A model generated the notes under the pieces. That model saw only the letters and a program-made list of their open reading frames with translations, ran no database searches and was not told where the DNA came from. This document shows, one piece after another, positions 16,205-24,087 of a stretch of DNA of 34,671 bases. The translations under genes and the position numbers were made by a program. Location of the stretch: assembly GCA_016937215.1 (NCBI GenBank), contig JAFGWI010000059.1, positions 1 through 34,671 of the forward strand, read 5' to 3'. The stretch's first letter is position 1. Every line of letters begins with the position of its first letter. This stretch comes from Spirochaetales bacterium. Lineage in GTDB: Bacteria; Spirochaetota; Spirochaetia; SZUA-6; JAFGRV01.

Positions 16205-17155
16205 CTAAATAATGCCGCTTTCGCCGAATTTCTTAGAAATATAATTGGCTGAAAGCAGGAAAATCACACAGACCACAGATTGAAACAAACCCACGGCTGT
16301 TGTCAGGGCAAATTGAAGCCCGCGGATACCATAGGTATAGACAAAGGTGGCAATTACATTTGAAACATCCAGAACCAGGGGATTGGTCAGGGCATAGGGC
16401 CTGTCAAATTCGCTGCCTAGAATACGTCCCAGACTCAGAATCAGCAGAATGATGATGGTGGGGCGAATGCTCGGCAGTGTAACATGGATGATTTTTCTGA
16501 TGCGCCCGGCTCCATCCAGTTCGGCTGCTTCGTAAAGTTCCGGGTTGATACCTGAAATGGCAGCCAGATAGATAATCGTGTTCCAGCCTATACTCTGCCA
16601 AATGCCGAGAAAGATGTAGGTCATCACCCAGTTTTCCGATTTATTGAGAAAAGGCACTGATTCAAAACCCAGATTATTGAGAACAATATTGACCAGGCCC
16701 GTTGTGGGGGCTAAAAGCTGGAGCGCAAGACCCGCAATGATGACCCATGAAAGAAAATGGGGCATATAAGCCACGGTCTGGGTAAAGCGTTTGAACCATC
16801 TGATTTTTAATTCATTAAGCAAAATAGCCAGCAGGATGGGAGCGGGAAAACCTATGATCAAATCCAGTAAATTGAGCATCAGGGTATTGCGCAGGGCGTA
16901 GAGAAAATCACGGTTGGCAAAGGCCTTGATAAAATATTCAAAACCGTTTTTATCGGCAAAGGGCATTTCCCAAGGGGTTTTGAAAATATTGTATTTTTTA
17001 AAGGCGATCTGAATATAGGTCATGGGAATGTATTTAAAAATGATGAAGTAGATAACAGGCAGAGCCAGCAAAAGATAGAGTGTTCCATAGCGGTGCATAT
17101 AGTCTGAGAATTTTCTCTTTTTGCTGGGAACAGTCAATAATCCGGTTGATTTCAC
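16205..17155 (-). CDS. Sugar ABC transporter permease (LplB/YteP-type)
   Basis: A 316-residue inner-membrane permease, first gene of the importer operon. It begins with the family's YGTLYLLLALPVIYFIIFKY segment (broken by the first membrane helix), has FKKYNIFKTPW, and the EAA loop ELYEAAELDGAGRIRKI (about 205-222). The start codon is GTG with AAGGAG 9 nt upstream. With the second permease it forms the heterodimeric channel. No ATPase gene is in the operon, which is usual for this group: a shared MsmX-like ATPase encoded elsewhere normally energises several such importers. Confidence 0.92.
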   Translation of the reverse strand: MKSTGLLTVPSKKRKFSDYMHRYGTLYLLLALPVIYFIIFKYIPMTYIQIAFKKYNIFKTPWEMPFADKNGFEYFIKAFANRDFLYALRNTLMLNLLDLIIGFPAPILLAILLNELKIRWFKRFTQTVAYMPHFLSWVIIAGLALQLLAPTTGLVNIVLNNLGFESVPFLNKSENWVMTYIFLGIWQSIGWNTIIYLAAISGINPELYEAAELDGAGRIRKIIHVTLPSIRPTIIILLILSLGRILGSEFDRPYALTNPLVLDVSNVIATFVYTYGIRGLQFALTTAVGLFQSVVCVIFLLSANYISKKFGESGII

Positions 17156-17893
17156 TGTTAGAATCTCCTTGGTTTTTTTGCATTCTTTGTATCTGGTTTA
17201 TGGTTATATTAAAATTATCAATGGGTTAGTTATGATTAATGAAACTTCCCCTTTCCTCCGATGATCATGATTGGTCTGATTCTTTCATTTTACCTTACTA
17301 TAGCTTTCGATTTCTTACAAGCGAAAGTAATAAAAAAAGTCTGAAGAAAGCCCATTATTTTATTTCTGCCTGATTATAGGCCTGTGAATTCGTTTTTGGC
17401 CCAGGGTATCCTTGTTTTAATCCTGTTATTGCGATTTGTTATATAATTAATATTATTATAGGTAGATAAAAATAGCAATATTTCAGTTTTCCAATGTGTA
17501 AGTTATTTTAATGTAATAAATTAAATGATTTTGCTGCCGAATAGGGCTGTGAAGCTGTTTTCTGTTGCTTTTTAGAATTTGGCTGAATTTGTTCGGGCGT
17601 TTTCGGTAAGGATGTCATGATTTTTCGGATATTCTGAAAATTGAAATAAAACGAAAATGTCGATGTTTTTGCTTTCGTTTTTTTACTTCAGCATTGAATA
17701 ATCGGGGTGACCTTTCAAGGCTGCAAGCTAATTCAGGATGGTTTCTGCTGCCACCGTGTTGCATGGGGGGAACCTTTTACCGAGAATTTGAGGATGTTTT
17801 TTTATTTGCTTTTTGAGATGAAACAGATTTTGCCTTTCCAAAGCTCAGCTTAAATATAGACGATACCGGCTTTTTCGATTATATTTTCACATC
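17156..17893. other. 738-nt gene-free region between divergent genes
   Basis: AT-rich and without a convincing gene. It should hold the promoter of the importer operon (leftward) and of tcdA (rightward, see 17857-17885). A weak A/T-rich inverted repeat, aaaacgaaa/tttcgtttt (17648-17656 with 17673-17681), is followed by T residues and could be a terminator or a binding site. No clear -35/-10 pair for the importer was recognised. Confidence 0.5.
17857..17885 (+). promoter_or_regulatory. Candidate promoter giving a leaderless tcdA mRNA
   Basis: TAGACG (17857-17862), exactly 17 nt, then TATATT (17880-17885). The ATG follows 8 nt after the -10 box, so transcription would start at or next to the A of the ATG. 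No Shine-Dalgarno sequence is present. Confidence 0.5.
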
Positions 17894-18688
17894 ATGAACA
17901 GTCCCCTATTTAACAGAAGCCGCCTATTATTGGGCGATGATGTTATGAACACAATTCAATCAACAAAAGTGGCACTTTTTGGTTTGGGAGGAGTTGGTTC
18001 CTGGTGCGCCGAGGCCCTGGTCCGCTCTGGGATAGGCCATCTGATGATTGTCGATTCTGACCGGATTTGCCTTACTAATGTGAATCGCCAGCTTCAGGCT
18101 ACTTTCCAAAATATCGGTTGTTCCAAGGTCGATGAATTGGCCCTCAGGCTTCGGGCCATTAACCCGGCGGTAAAACTGGAATGTGTGGAAAAATTTTATG
18201 ATTACCAAAGCCGGAATGAATTTCCCCTGGAGCAATATGATTACGTGATTGATGCCATCGACAGTCTCAGCGCCAAGGTGGAATTGATTCTTCATGCTTC
18301 CGATGCCGGAGCAAAGCTATTTTCTGCCATGGGTGCGGCCTGTCGTCTTGACCCCGCTCTTATTAAAACAGGCTCAATCTGGGGAACCCAAGGCTGCGGA
18401 CTCAGCCGGGTGGTAAGGAAAAAATTGCGTAAAAAGAATTATAAGGGTGATTTTATCTGTGTTTTTTCTGAGGAAACCCTGGAGAACAAAGGCTCCGCGG
18501 GGGCTTACGATTCAAATGAATCTCCAGAGCCCAAGGAAGGGGCTGAAAATAGCGAAAGCAATGAAGCACATGAGTTGAGCTCCTCCAAAAAGCAGGTAAA
18601 CGGCAGCCTTGTTCATATGACAGGTATTTTTGGCTTTACACTGGCAGGTCTGGTGATTCAGGATGTGGTTAAAGTAATGGCTGGTTAA
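17894..18688 (+). CDS. tcdA: ThiF-family tRNA threonylcarbamoyladenosine dehydratase
   Basis: A 264-residue E1-like enzyme that activates t6A37 in tRNA with ATP to give the cyclic ct6A form. Residues 1-20 (SPLFNRSRLLLGDD) match the short lead typical of TcdA. The ATP motif FGLGGVGSW is at about 30-38, VDSDRICLTNVNRQ at about 52-65 with the conserved NxNRQ, and YVIDAIDSLSAK at about 118-129. Between the catalytic core and the C-terminal GIFGFTLAGLVIQDVV lies a Ser/Glu/Asn-rich stretch (about 197-234) without hydrophobic residues, an unusual flexible insertion. An ATG 48 nt further in would remove the conserved lead, so the first ATG is kept although it has no Shine-Dalgarno. Confidence 0.88.
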   Translation: MNSPLFNRSRLLLGDDVMNTIQSTKVALFGLGGVGSWCAEALVRSGIGHLMIVDSDRICLTNVNRQLQATFQNIGCSKVDELALRLRAINPAVKLECVEKFYDYQSRNEFPLEQYDYVIDAIDSLSAKVELILHASDAGAKLFSAMGAACRLDPALIKTGSIWGTQGCGLSRVVRKKLRKKNYKGDFICVFSEETLENKGSAGAYDSNESPEPKEGAENSESNEAHELSSSKKQVNGSLVHMTGIFGFTLAGLVIQDVVKVMAG

Positions 18689-18881
18689 GCAAATAATAAT
18701 TCCTTTTTATTTGCTTGTTGAAGCAAGGCGCCTGCTATTAGTAGAGTTCTTGGATTTTGCATATGCTTTAAATAATAAGTGCTCCTTGAACAAGCCTGCT
18801 TTTTTTGGCCTGATTTTTAATTTTTCTGATAGGGATAATGGCCTTTTTGAGGTTTCAAAAAAAAGGTGTTTGTGTTTGGCT

Positions 18882-19064
18882 GCGTTAAGGATTGGAAGGG
18901 GCCACGCCTTTTTTTCAAAAAAGGCGAAGGCAACAAAAAGGCGGCGTTTTTTTAGCCGCCTTTTTGTTCGGAGCGTTAGCGGAGCCCTGCAAAGCCTGAC
19001 CCCTGAAGGTTGTTGCTGTCCTGTGTTCAGGGTATTTATAAAAAGCCCTTCAGGGGGAACGCCC
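18882..19064 (-). repeat. Structured repeat, copy C
   Basis: Read on the minus strand: gggcgttccc, a 10-bp first stem (19056-19047 with 19009-19000, cccctgaagg/ccttcagggg), then tcaggct, gctccga, a 13-bp hairpin (18967-18955 with 18945-18933), a 10-bp hairpin (18926-18917 with 18914-18905), and the end caatccttaacgc. It starts 9 nt behind the stop of the gene at 19074-19694, in the same direction. The arms are unrelated to those of copies A and B. The rest of the gap to tcdA (18689-18881) holds no recognisable gene. Confidence 0.88.
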
Positions 19065-19073
19065 AAAATCTCC

Positions 19074-19694
19074 TTAACTGCCGGTTGAAATCATGAGAAA
19101 ACCGCCGAATGCCGCGTTGTCGGGGGAAAGAACTTCGCTGACCTGGCTTTTCATTTGATGAATCAGCTGGCGGTATTTGTGGTAAAACTCCCATGTGGGC
19201 AGGGCTGAGTAAACCAGACCAGGGACCTCGAAGTAGGCGATGACGTTTTTCGCTGTGGTGGGTTTGATAAAGACTTCCTCGCGCGGGCGGTAATAGGCCG
19301 GGCAGACTGTCACCAGGGTCCATTTGGCCAGTTTAACGGGCTTGAGAACTTCGACCAGGCTCCTGAACCCGGCTTCCATGCTGCCGTGAAGCATTTGGTA
19401 TACAGCAGCCACCATGGCTGCCTGCTCTTTGGGGGTCTGACTATTGACGTAATCACGAAACTTGGGCTTTTCAAAGACCGACACCATCGATGAGGAGGTC
19501 ACGGTTTTGATGATATTTTGGGCCATTACCGGAATTTCCTGGAAATTTTCCGGCGCAAAGACTTCCTGTGCCTTTTGAATCAGTTTTTCCATGCGGTGTT
19601 TTTTGCCGATTTCCACCATTTCGGGGTGCATGAAGCCTCCGGGATAGCGATCGAGAAATTCGGCTTCGGCGTTTTTGAGTTTTTCCAAATCCAT
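19074..19694 (-). CDS. Conserved-looking hypothetical protein
   Basis: A 206-residue soluble protein without signal peptide or membrane helix. The N-terminus DLEKLKNAEAEFLDRYPGG is charged and helical, followed by FMHPEMVEIGKKHRMEKL. The middle holds VTSSSMVSVFEKPKFRDYV and a Met/Ala-rich helical stretch. The C-terminal part has AKWTLVTVCPAYYRPREEVF and IKPTTAKNVIAYFEVPGLVY, alternating strand-like and aromatic residues. Codon use is like its neighbours, and the frame is clearly coding, but I do not recognise a characterised family. No Shine-Dalgarno precedes the ATG; a promoter with its -10 box only 5 nt upstream (19700-19728) suggests a leaderless message. Copy C of the structured repeat follows the stop. 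Confidence 0.75.
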   Translation of the reverse strand: MDLEKLKNAEAEFLDRYPGGFMHPEMVEIGKKHRMEKLIQKAQEVFAPENFQEIPVMAQNIIKTVTSSSMVSVFEKPKFRDYVNSQTPKEQAAMVAAVYQMLHGSMEAGFRSLVEVLKPVKLAKWTLVTVCPAYYRPREEVFIKPTTAKNVIAYFEVPGLVYSALPTWEFYHKYRQLIHQMKSQVSEVLSPDNAAFGGFLMISTGS

Positions 19695-19699
19695 GGGTA

Positions 19700-19728
19700 A
19701 ATATAAGGGATAGGTGTTTTTGGGGCAA
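19700..19728 (-). promoter_or_regulatory. Candidate promoter giving a leaderless mRNA for 19074-19694
   Basis: On the minus strand, TTGCCC (19728-19723), a 17-nt spacer and TATATT (19705-19700). The ATG (19694) follows after 5 nt, so the expected start point is at the start codon. Confidence 0.45.
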
Positions 19729-19787
19729 GGGGGGATTGTTTAGGGTGGATTTGATGAGTGGGGGGCTTTTTTATAAAATAATCGTAA

Positions 19788-19806
19788 TATCAGGCTCAGC
19801 CTGATA
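19788..19806. promoter_or_regulatory. 19-bp palindrome upstream of the lipoprotein gene
   Basis: TATCAGGCT c AGCCTGATA is a perfect inverted repeat around one central base, 70 nt before the lipoprotein ATG. The lack of a loop and of a following T-run favours a protein-binding operator over a terminator. No regulator can be assigned. Confidence 0.4.
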
Positions 19807-19876
19807 GAAACACAAAGTTTTTTGCGATAAACTGCAATGGTTGAGTGATTGATTTAACAAAAAAAGTGGAGGATTT

Positions 19877-22006
19877 ATGAGATTGTTTAGAATGGCTCTT
19901 TTAATTTTATTGATTTTAACTGTTTTTTCAGCTTGTCCTGAACTGTTTAAAATGCCCAAACCATTGGGACAGCTTGGACAACCCGGCCAGGCTTCTGGTG
20001 CCGATGATCTGGTGAATGAGGCTATTGCCGCGCTTCAGAACAGGGAATGGGAGAAGGCTCTGAGCAAATTTTCACAGGCCGTGATTGTGGACCCGAATAA
20101 TGGGGCCGCGGTTCTAGGTTATTCCCTTGTTAACCTGACCAGCCTGGCATCTGACCCGGCTGTGGTTGGTGTGATGAAGGAAAATCTGGGTTTTGTGGAT
20201 TATCCGGCCCAAATGAAGGATGTTCTCAATATATCCAGCTGGATTCATGAAGCGATCATACCCCTGTATGATGTATCTAATGATGAAGAGGGCAATGAAG
20301 TAAAAATTCCAAACGGTAGTTATTATTCCCAATTTTTTCCTCGAATTGCCGGTCAGGATGATTTTGACGGTATGGGCATCAGCGGGCCTGCCGACGGTGT
20401 TGTTGATTTCAAGGAGGCTTCAATGGCTTTCGCGGCCCATTATATGAGCCATAACATGGGTTTGAAAAATGTGGTGGCCGGGGTTCTCCCTGCTTTTGAA
20501 AAGCGATTGAATGATACGCTAACCGTCATTAATAAGGCGAATGATGATATGACCTTCAAGCTTAGCTGGGACATGGTTTTTGACACCAAACCGGTGCAGG
20601 GTTCCGGGGGTTCCTCCTGGCCCTTTTTTAATGGTGAAGGCGAACCTCTTCCTCTTATTATTGGAAAAGCCGAGCTCCTTAGTATGGTTTCAGGGCTTCA
20701 GGTCTATGAAGCGCTTTCAAATTTGACCCAGGCTTATGATTTGAGTTTGCCTCTGGCTGAATACTGGGCGGCCTATAATCCTATTGACGGGACTTTTGAC
20801 CCGACAGCCCTGGAAAAACCCTTCAGCCACTTTTTGCAGTTAAATGAAAATGCCGAAGCTGCTTACGCAAAAACAAAGGCCATCATGATTAATGCCATCA
20901 GCAATTTGTTGAATGCGGCATCTTCCTTTGAATCAAACCGGCCGGGTTTCAGTTTTTCTAGTGATCCGGAAGTTGGTCTCTGCTCTATAGAAGCCTGGAA
21001 TGATATGCTAAGGGAGTCTGGTGCTTATGCCTTTCAAAAGCGAGTGGCCCAGGAAATACTGCTTTCCCTTAAGGCCAATCAGAATGTTATTATTCCCTCA
21101 GTTTCCGAATTTTATGAGAATGGATGGCCCGAGACCTTTATTCCTGGAGAATCAACCATGTATAATTTTGGCATTCTTTTTGGTTCTCCGGTCAATCTTT
21201 TAAGCGGTTTTTTGAGTATGGGAAGTGAGGGGGAGCCGGTTTTTTATGTTTACAACGCCGAAAATATGAAATTTGATATTCTGGACGCGGCACTGTTTGC
21301 GAGCTACTATCCCGGATATGATATGTCGAGCAATAATCCCGATTTGAAAATTTTCACCTATATGCCGGATTACACTATAGGCGGGGCTTTTCCTTTAGCA
21401 AACATCAGCTTAGATGATCCAAATACTGGATTGACGCTCAGCAATTTGTACTGGAATGATTACAACAGCGATTACGAAAGCCCGGCTTATGGGAATGCTT
21501 TGTGGGAGCCGGGGGAAAAGTTAACCACTATTGATATCGGTAACCGAATTGAGGGAGCCATCAATATAAAAAGGCTTTCGGAGTATCCGGGAAATGATCC
21601 CTTTAAATTATTTGCCAATGACCCTCCTGATTTTACATTGCTCAGTGATGCAGAATTGGCCAGATACACCCTGCCCGAAAATATTCCGGCCCTGCGTATG
21701 GAAATTGAAGAGCACTATGATGAAACCTATCATATTAGTAGCATAAACAGTCCGGTAGATATAATCTTTATTGATGGAACCAGTGCTTATTTGCAGAATT
21801 CAGCTATTTTTCCAGAGATTGTCTTTCATAGTGTGACCCCCAAAGGAACCAGTGGAACAGGTATGAGTGGTGGCGCTGTTACCAGTACTGGTTCGGCCTA
21901 CTGGTATTTTTTTAATGAATATAACAAGTTTTTTAAGGGTGAACCATCGTTTTTTGATATTTCCGATTATCTAAGGTTTCCGACTCCAGCTCCGACTCCG
22001 GAATAA
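19877..22006 (+). CDS. Large lipoprotein with TPR-like N-terminus, unknown function
   Basis: A 709-residue lipoprotein. Residues 1-20 are a type II signal peptide ending in the lipobox FSAC (Cys20). Residues about 46-75 (NEAIAALQNREWEKALSKF and AVIVDPNNGAAV) form one tetratricopeptide-like helix pair. A segment around 165-178 (DDFDGMGISGPADGVVD) is an acidic DxD-rich loop that could bind Ca. The remainder is helical, then (from about 470) strand-rich with a short GTSGTGMSGG stretch, and ends in Pro-Ala-Thr repeats. I recognise no characterised family. GGAGG precedes the ATG, a clear terminator follows, and it appears to be monocistronic. A palindrome at 19788-19806 may regulate it. It should be anchored to the inner or outer membrane. 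Confidence 0.8.
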   Translation: MRLFRMALLILLILTVFSACPELFKMPKPLGQLGQPGQASGADDLVNEAIAALQNREWEKALSKFSQAVIVDPNNGAAVLGYSLVNLTSLASDPAVVGVMKENLGFVDYPAQMKDVLNISSWIHEAIIPLYDVSNDEEGNEVKIPNGSYYSQFFPRIAGQDDFDGMGISGPADGVVDFKEASMAFAAHYMSHNMGLKNVVAGVLPAFEKRLNDTLTVINKANDDMTFKLSWDMVFDTKPVQGSGGSSWPFFNGEGEPLPLIIGKAELLSMVSGLQVYEALSNLTQAYDLSLPLAEYWAAYNPIDGTFDPTALEKPFSHFLQLNENAEAAYAKTKAIMINAISNLLNAASSFESNRPGFSFSSDPEVGLCSIEAWNDMLRESGAYAFQKRVAQEILLSLKANQNVIIPSVSEFYENGWPETFIPGESTMYNFGILFGSPVNLLSGFLSMGSEGEPVFYVYNAENMKFDILDAALFASYYPGYDMSSNNPDLKIFTYMPDYTIGGAFPLANISLDDPNTGLTLSNLYWNDYNSDYESPAYGNALWEPGEKLTTIDIGNRIEGAINIKRLSEYPGNDPFKLFANDPPDFTLLSDAELARYTLPENIPALRMEIEEHYDETYHISSINSPVDIIFIDGTSAYLQNSAIFPEIVFHSVTPKGTSGTGMSGGAVTSTGSAYWYFFNEYNKFFKGEPSFFDISDYLRFPTPAPTPE

Positions 22007-22027
22007 ATCGGTCAATGGGGATAATCA

Positions 22028-22059
22028 AAACTGCCAGTCTGTAAACTGGCAGTTTTTTT
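22028..22059 (+). terminator. Rho-independent terminator of the lipoprotein gene
   Basis: An 11-bp perfect stem (22028-22038 with 22045-22055) and a 6-nt loop run into a T-rich tail. It ends 11 nt before the stop of the convergent beta-barrel gene and may serve both. Confidence 0.88.
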
Positions 22060-22069
22060 ATTATTGCTT

Positions 22070-23368
22070 TTAAAGCCTGTAAGTGAATCCCATCGATCCA
22101 TAGATGTTTTTACGGTACTGACCAAAATCGCTTTTCTCTTTACCAAAAAACAACGGAAGTGTGAAAAAACACTCGAAAAAATATTCCGGCGCGAAGGTGA
22201 AATTGAAAATGGTTGCCCAGCTTTGGTCAAGGGTGGATAGAAGCACCACGGGATAAAATATGATTTTATCGTCATGTAAAAAAAGGCGGAGATTGATGGT
22301 AAGCAGGTTCGCAAAATCGGGCGTTACAATTTCCGGAAGGTTTATGAGAATCCATTCTTTTTTGTATTCGATTAAAAGACTGATATGTGGTGTCTGGATT
22401 TCATAGCCCATGCCCAGGGTAGAGATGATTGAAGGGCTTTCTTTTATTAGCGTCGAGAAATTCGTGGTATCGAGTTTCCGGCTTTGATAGGGCTTCCAGG
22501 GGTAATAGGCCGCATCCAGCCAAAAGGTCATGGCATTTAGTGTTGTTTTAATATCCAATCCAAAGGCATCGATGTTTTCCCAAAGAGGTGTTAAAATGAT
22601 ATTGTAATAATCGTTTAATCCCTCCGGAAATTCCATTGTGGAAGTAAACAAAGGAAAATTGTTTTGGCCGTGAAAATAGCTGAGTGAAAAGTCAAAATAA
22701 CTGAAGCCTCCGCCGAGTTCAAAGCCATAATTGGCATTTGATAATGAATTTTCGCATATGATATCCTGAATAATGATGCTGCCAAGGTTTATGGTTTGAT
22801 TGATTGGCTCGCTTATGCTGATCGATGGGGGCAGGTTTTTTGTGGGAAACCAAGGTGATGCCGGGTCGGGTAGTATGGGTGTGATTAAAAAAGGAGAGCA
22901 GGTTAAAAATAGATACCACTGGTCAGTGAAAAATTGTAACTGGATTAATGTTGAAGGAGTCATTGAATTTTGGAAATTTCCTGAAACAAGTTCTTCGTAA
23001 TCGCTAATTGTATAGAAATTGGTGTTTGAAAAGAATTCCGCCATTCCGGGAAGATAGGGGAAAAACCCTGTTTTTATGGATAAAAAAGTAAATAAATCGA
23101 TTTTTAATGCCCATTCCTTTAATCGCGGTTCAATTAATTTTTCAGTATATGAGAAATCTATTTCAGGTGTAATAAGAAAAGAGTAGTTATCCGATTCATC
23201 GCCTATGGTGAAGTTTAGTGAAGTCCGGTCACCGATGGTGCTGTTGCTTATTTGATCACTATTGATGTAACTATAAACGGAACTGGTGAATTTACCTGAG
23301 AAATATGTTTCAGCAAATACCAGAACACAGGAAAAGAAAATGCCTATAATGAGAGTACATTTTTTCAT
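22070..23368 (-). CDS. Outer-membrane beta-barrel protein of the RND/LolA-like operon
   Basis: A 432-residue protein with signal peptide (1-19, cut near VFA-ET) and many alternating, aromatic-rich short strands, such as YSFLITPEIDFSYTEK and NYGFELGGGFSYFDFSLSYF, ending in MGFTYRL. This pattern and its place as third gene behind an RND/MMPL permease and a LolA-like protein fit the outer-membrane component often found in such loci (DUF1302-like barrels). The specific family is inferred from context, not from a motif. Its start overlaps the LolA-like stop by 4 nt (ATGA) with AAGGGA upstream, so it is translationally coupled. Codon use is more AT-rich than in the genes left of 22000. Confidence 0.75.
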   Translation of the reverse strand: MKKCTLIIGIFFSCVLVFAETYFSGKFTSSVYSYINSDQISNSTIGDRTSLNFTIGDESDNYSFLITPEIDFSYTEKLIEPRLKEWALKIDLFTFLSIKTGFFPYLPGMAEFFSNTNFYTISDYEELVSGNFQNSMTPSTLIQLQFFTDQWYLFLTCSPFLITPILPDPASPWFPTKNLPPSISISEPINQTINLGSIIIQDIICENSLSNANYGFELGGGFSYFDFSLSYFHGQNNFPLFTSTMEFPEGLNDYYNIILTPLWENIDAFGLDIKTTLNAMTFWLDAAYYPWKPYQSRKLDTTNFSTLIKESPSIISTLGMGYEIQTPHISLLIEYKKEWILINLPEIVTPDFANLLTINLRLFLHDDKIIFYPVVLLSTLDQSWATIFNFTFAPEYFFECFFTLPLFFGKEKSDFGQYRKNIYGSMGFTYRL

Positions 23369-24087
23369 AAATTTCCCTTGTTAAAAATGCGGGAGGGAAT
23401 ACTTTCCAGTATTTCATAATCACTTATCGTGATAATGGATACAGAATGATTTGTTTTTGATTCCATTTGACATTTGGTGGTTATTGATTTTGAATCCTTT
23501 ATTTCAGTTTTTAATAATTGATATTCTTTGATTATTTGTGAATTTTTTAAATATATTATTGATTCGATTAAGCAAGTATCTGGGTTTAAGGTAATGATTT
23601 TTCTGTCGTAATCTGGGTTCTTTAGCTTTGGTTCCAAAATATATTTTATTAATCTTTCCTGATCTTTTTGGGAACTTGTTTCAATTGTATAATCATTTAG
23701 TTTTAATGGAGAAAGATCTTCGACTGTAAAATCCGAGTCAAAGAGAGAATCGGAGCTATTAGAATTGCCTAATCGTTTTACCCCTCGTGATGATGACATC
23801 CATTGGGTTACTGTGTTGTTTTCATGAACTGAGAGGAATTTTGTTTTTCTTAAGAAGCCAGGTGTCAAGACCTGAATTAACACATTGTAATTCAGACCCT
23901 TTTGGTTCAGGTATACTTCAAGTTGTCTTTCCTTTTTTCCCTCGGGCTTCGTTATTTCAAGATCGCATATCAAACGCAGGTTTTGAGAATCGCTGAATAT
24001 TCTGGCTTTTTGAAGTAAATCTATATACTCTTGAGCTTGAATCATGACCGGGAGTAATAAAAAATAAAGAAGCGGTAAGTGTTTCAT
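23365..24087 (-). CDS. Outer membrane lipoprotein-sorting (LolA-like) protein
   Basis: A 240-residue periplasmic protein with a signal peptide (1-18, cut near IQA-QE). The segment SSRGVKRLGNSNSSDSLF continuing into DSDFTVEDL (about 98-124) is the signature of the LolA_like family that accompanies MMPL/RND permeases, where the usual form is R.R.I.....DSF.GSDFTYEDL. Such proteins are thought to receive a lipid or lipoprotein from the permease and carry it through the periplasm. Both ends overlap their neighbours by 4 nt (ATGA), with AGGAGA 4 nt before the ATG, so all three genes are tightly coupled. There is no lipobox. Confidence 0.85.
   Translation of the reverse strand: MKHLPLLYFLLLPVMIQAQEYIDLLQKARIFSDSQNLRLICDLEITKPEGKKERQLEVYLNQKGLNYNVLIQVLTPGFLRKTKFLSVHENNTVTQWMSSSRGVKRLGNSNSSDSLFDSDFTVEDLSPLKLNDYTIETSSQKDQERLIKYILEPKLKNPDYDRKIITLNPDTCLIESIIYLKNSQIIKEYQLLKTEIKDSKSITTKCQMESKTNHSVSIITISDYEILESIPSRIFNKGNL

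Noticed and set aside
17590-17620. gttcgggcgttttcggtaag, resembling the start of the structured repeat
   Set aside because: No complementary stem, no ggcc-gggct and no ccctaacgc end follow; probably a chance match.
18707-19088. Overlapping open frames of 119-125 codons on both strands
   Set aside because: They lie over structured repeat copy C and its flank. Hairpin symmetry keeps both strands open; there is no ribosome-binding site and no protein-like composition.
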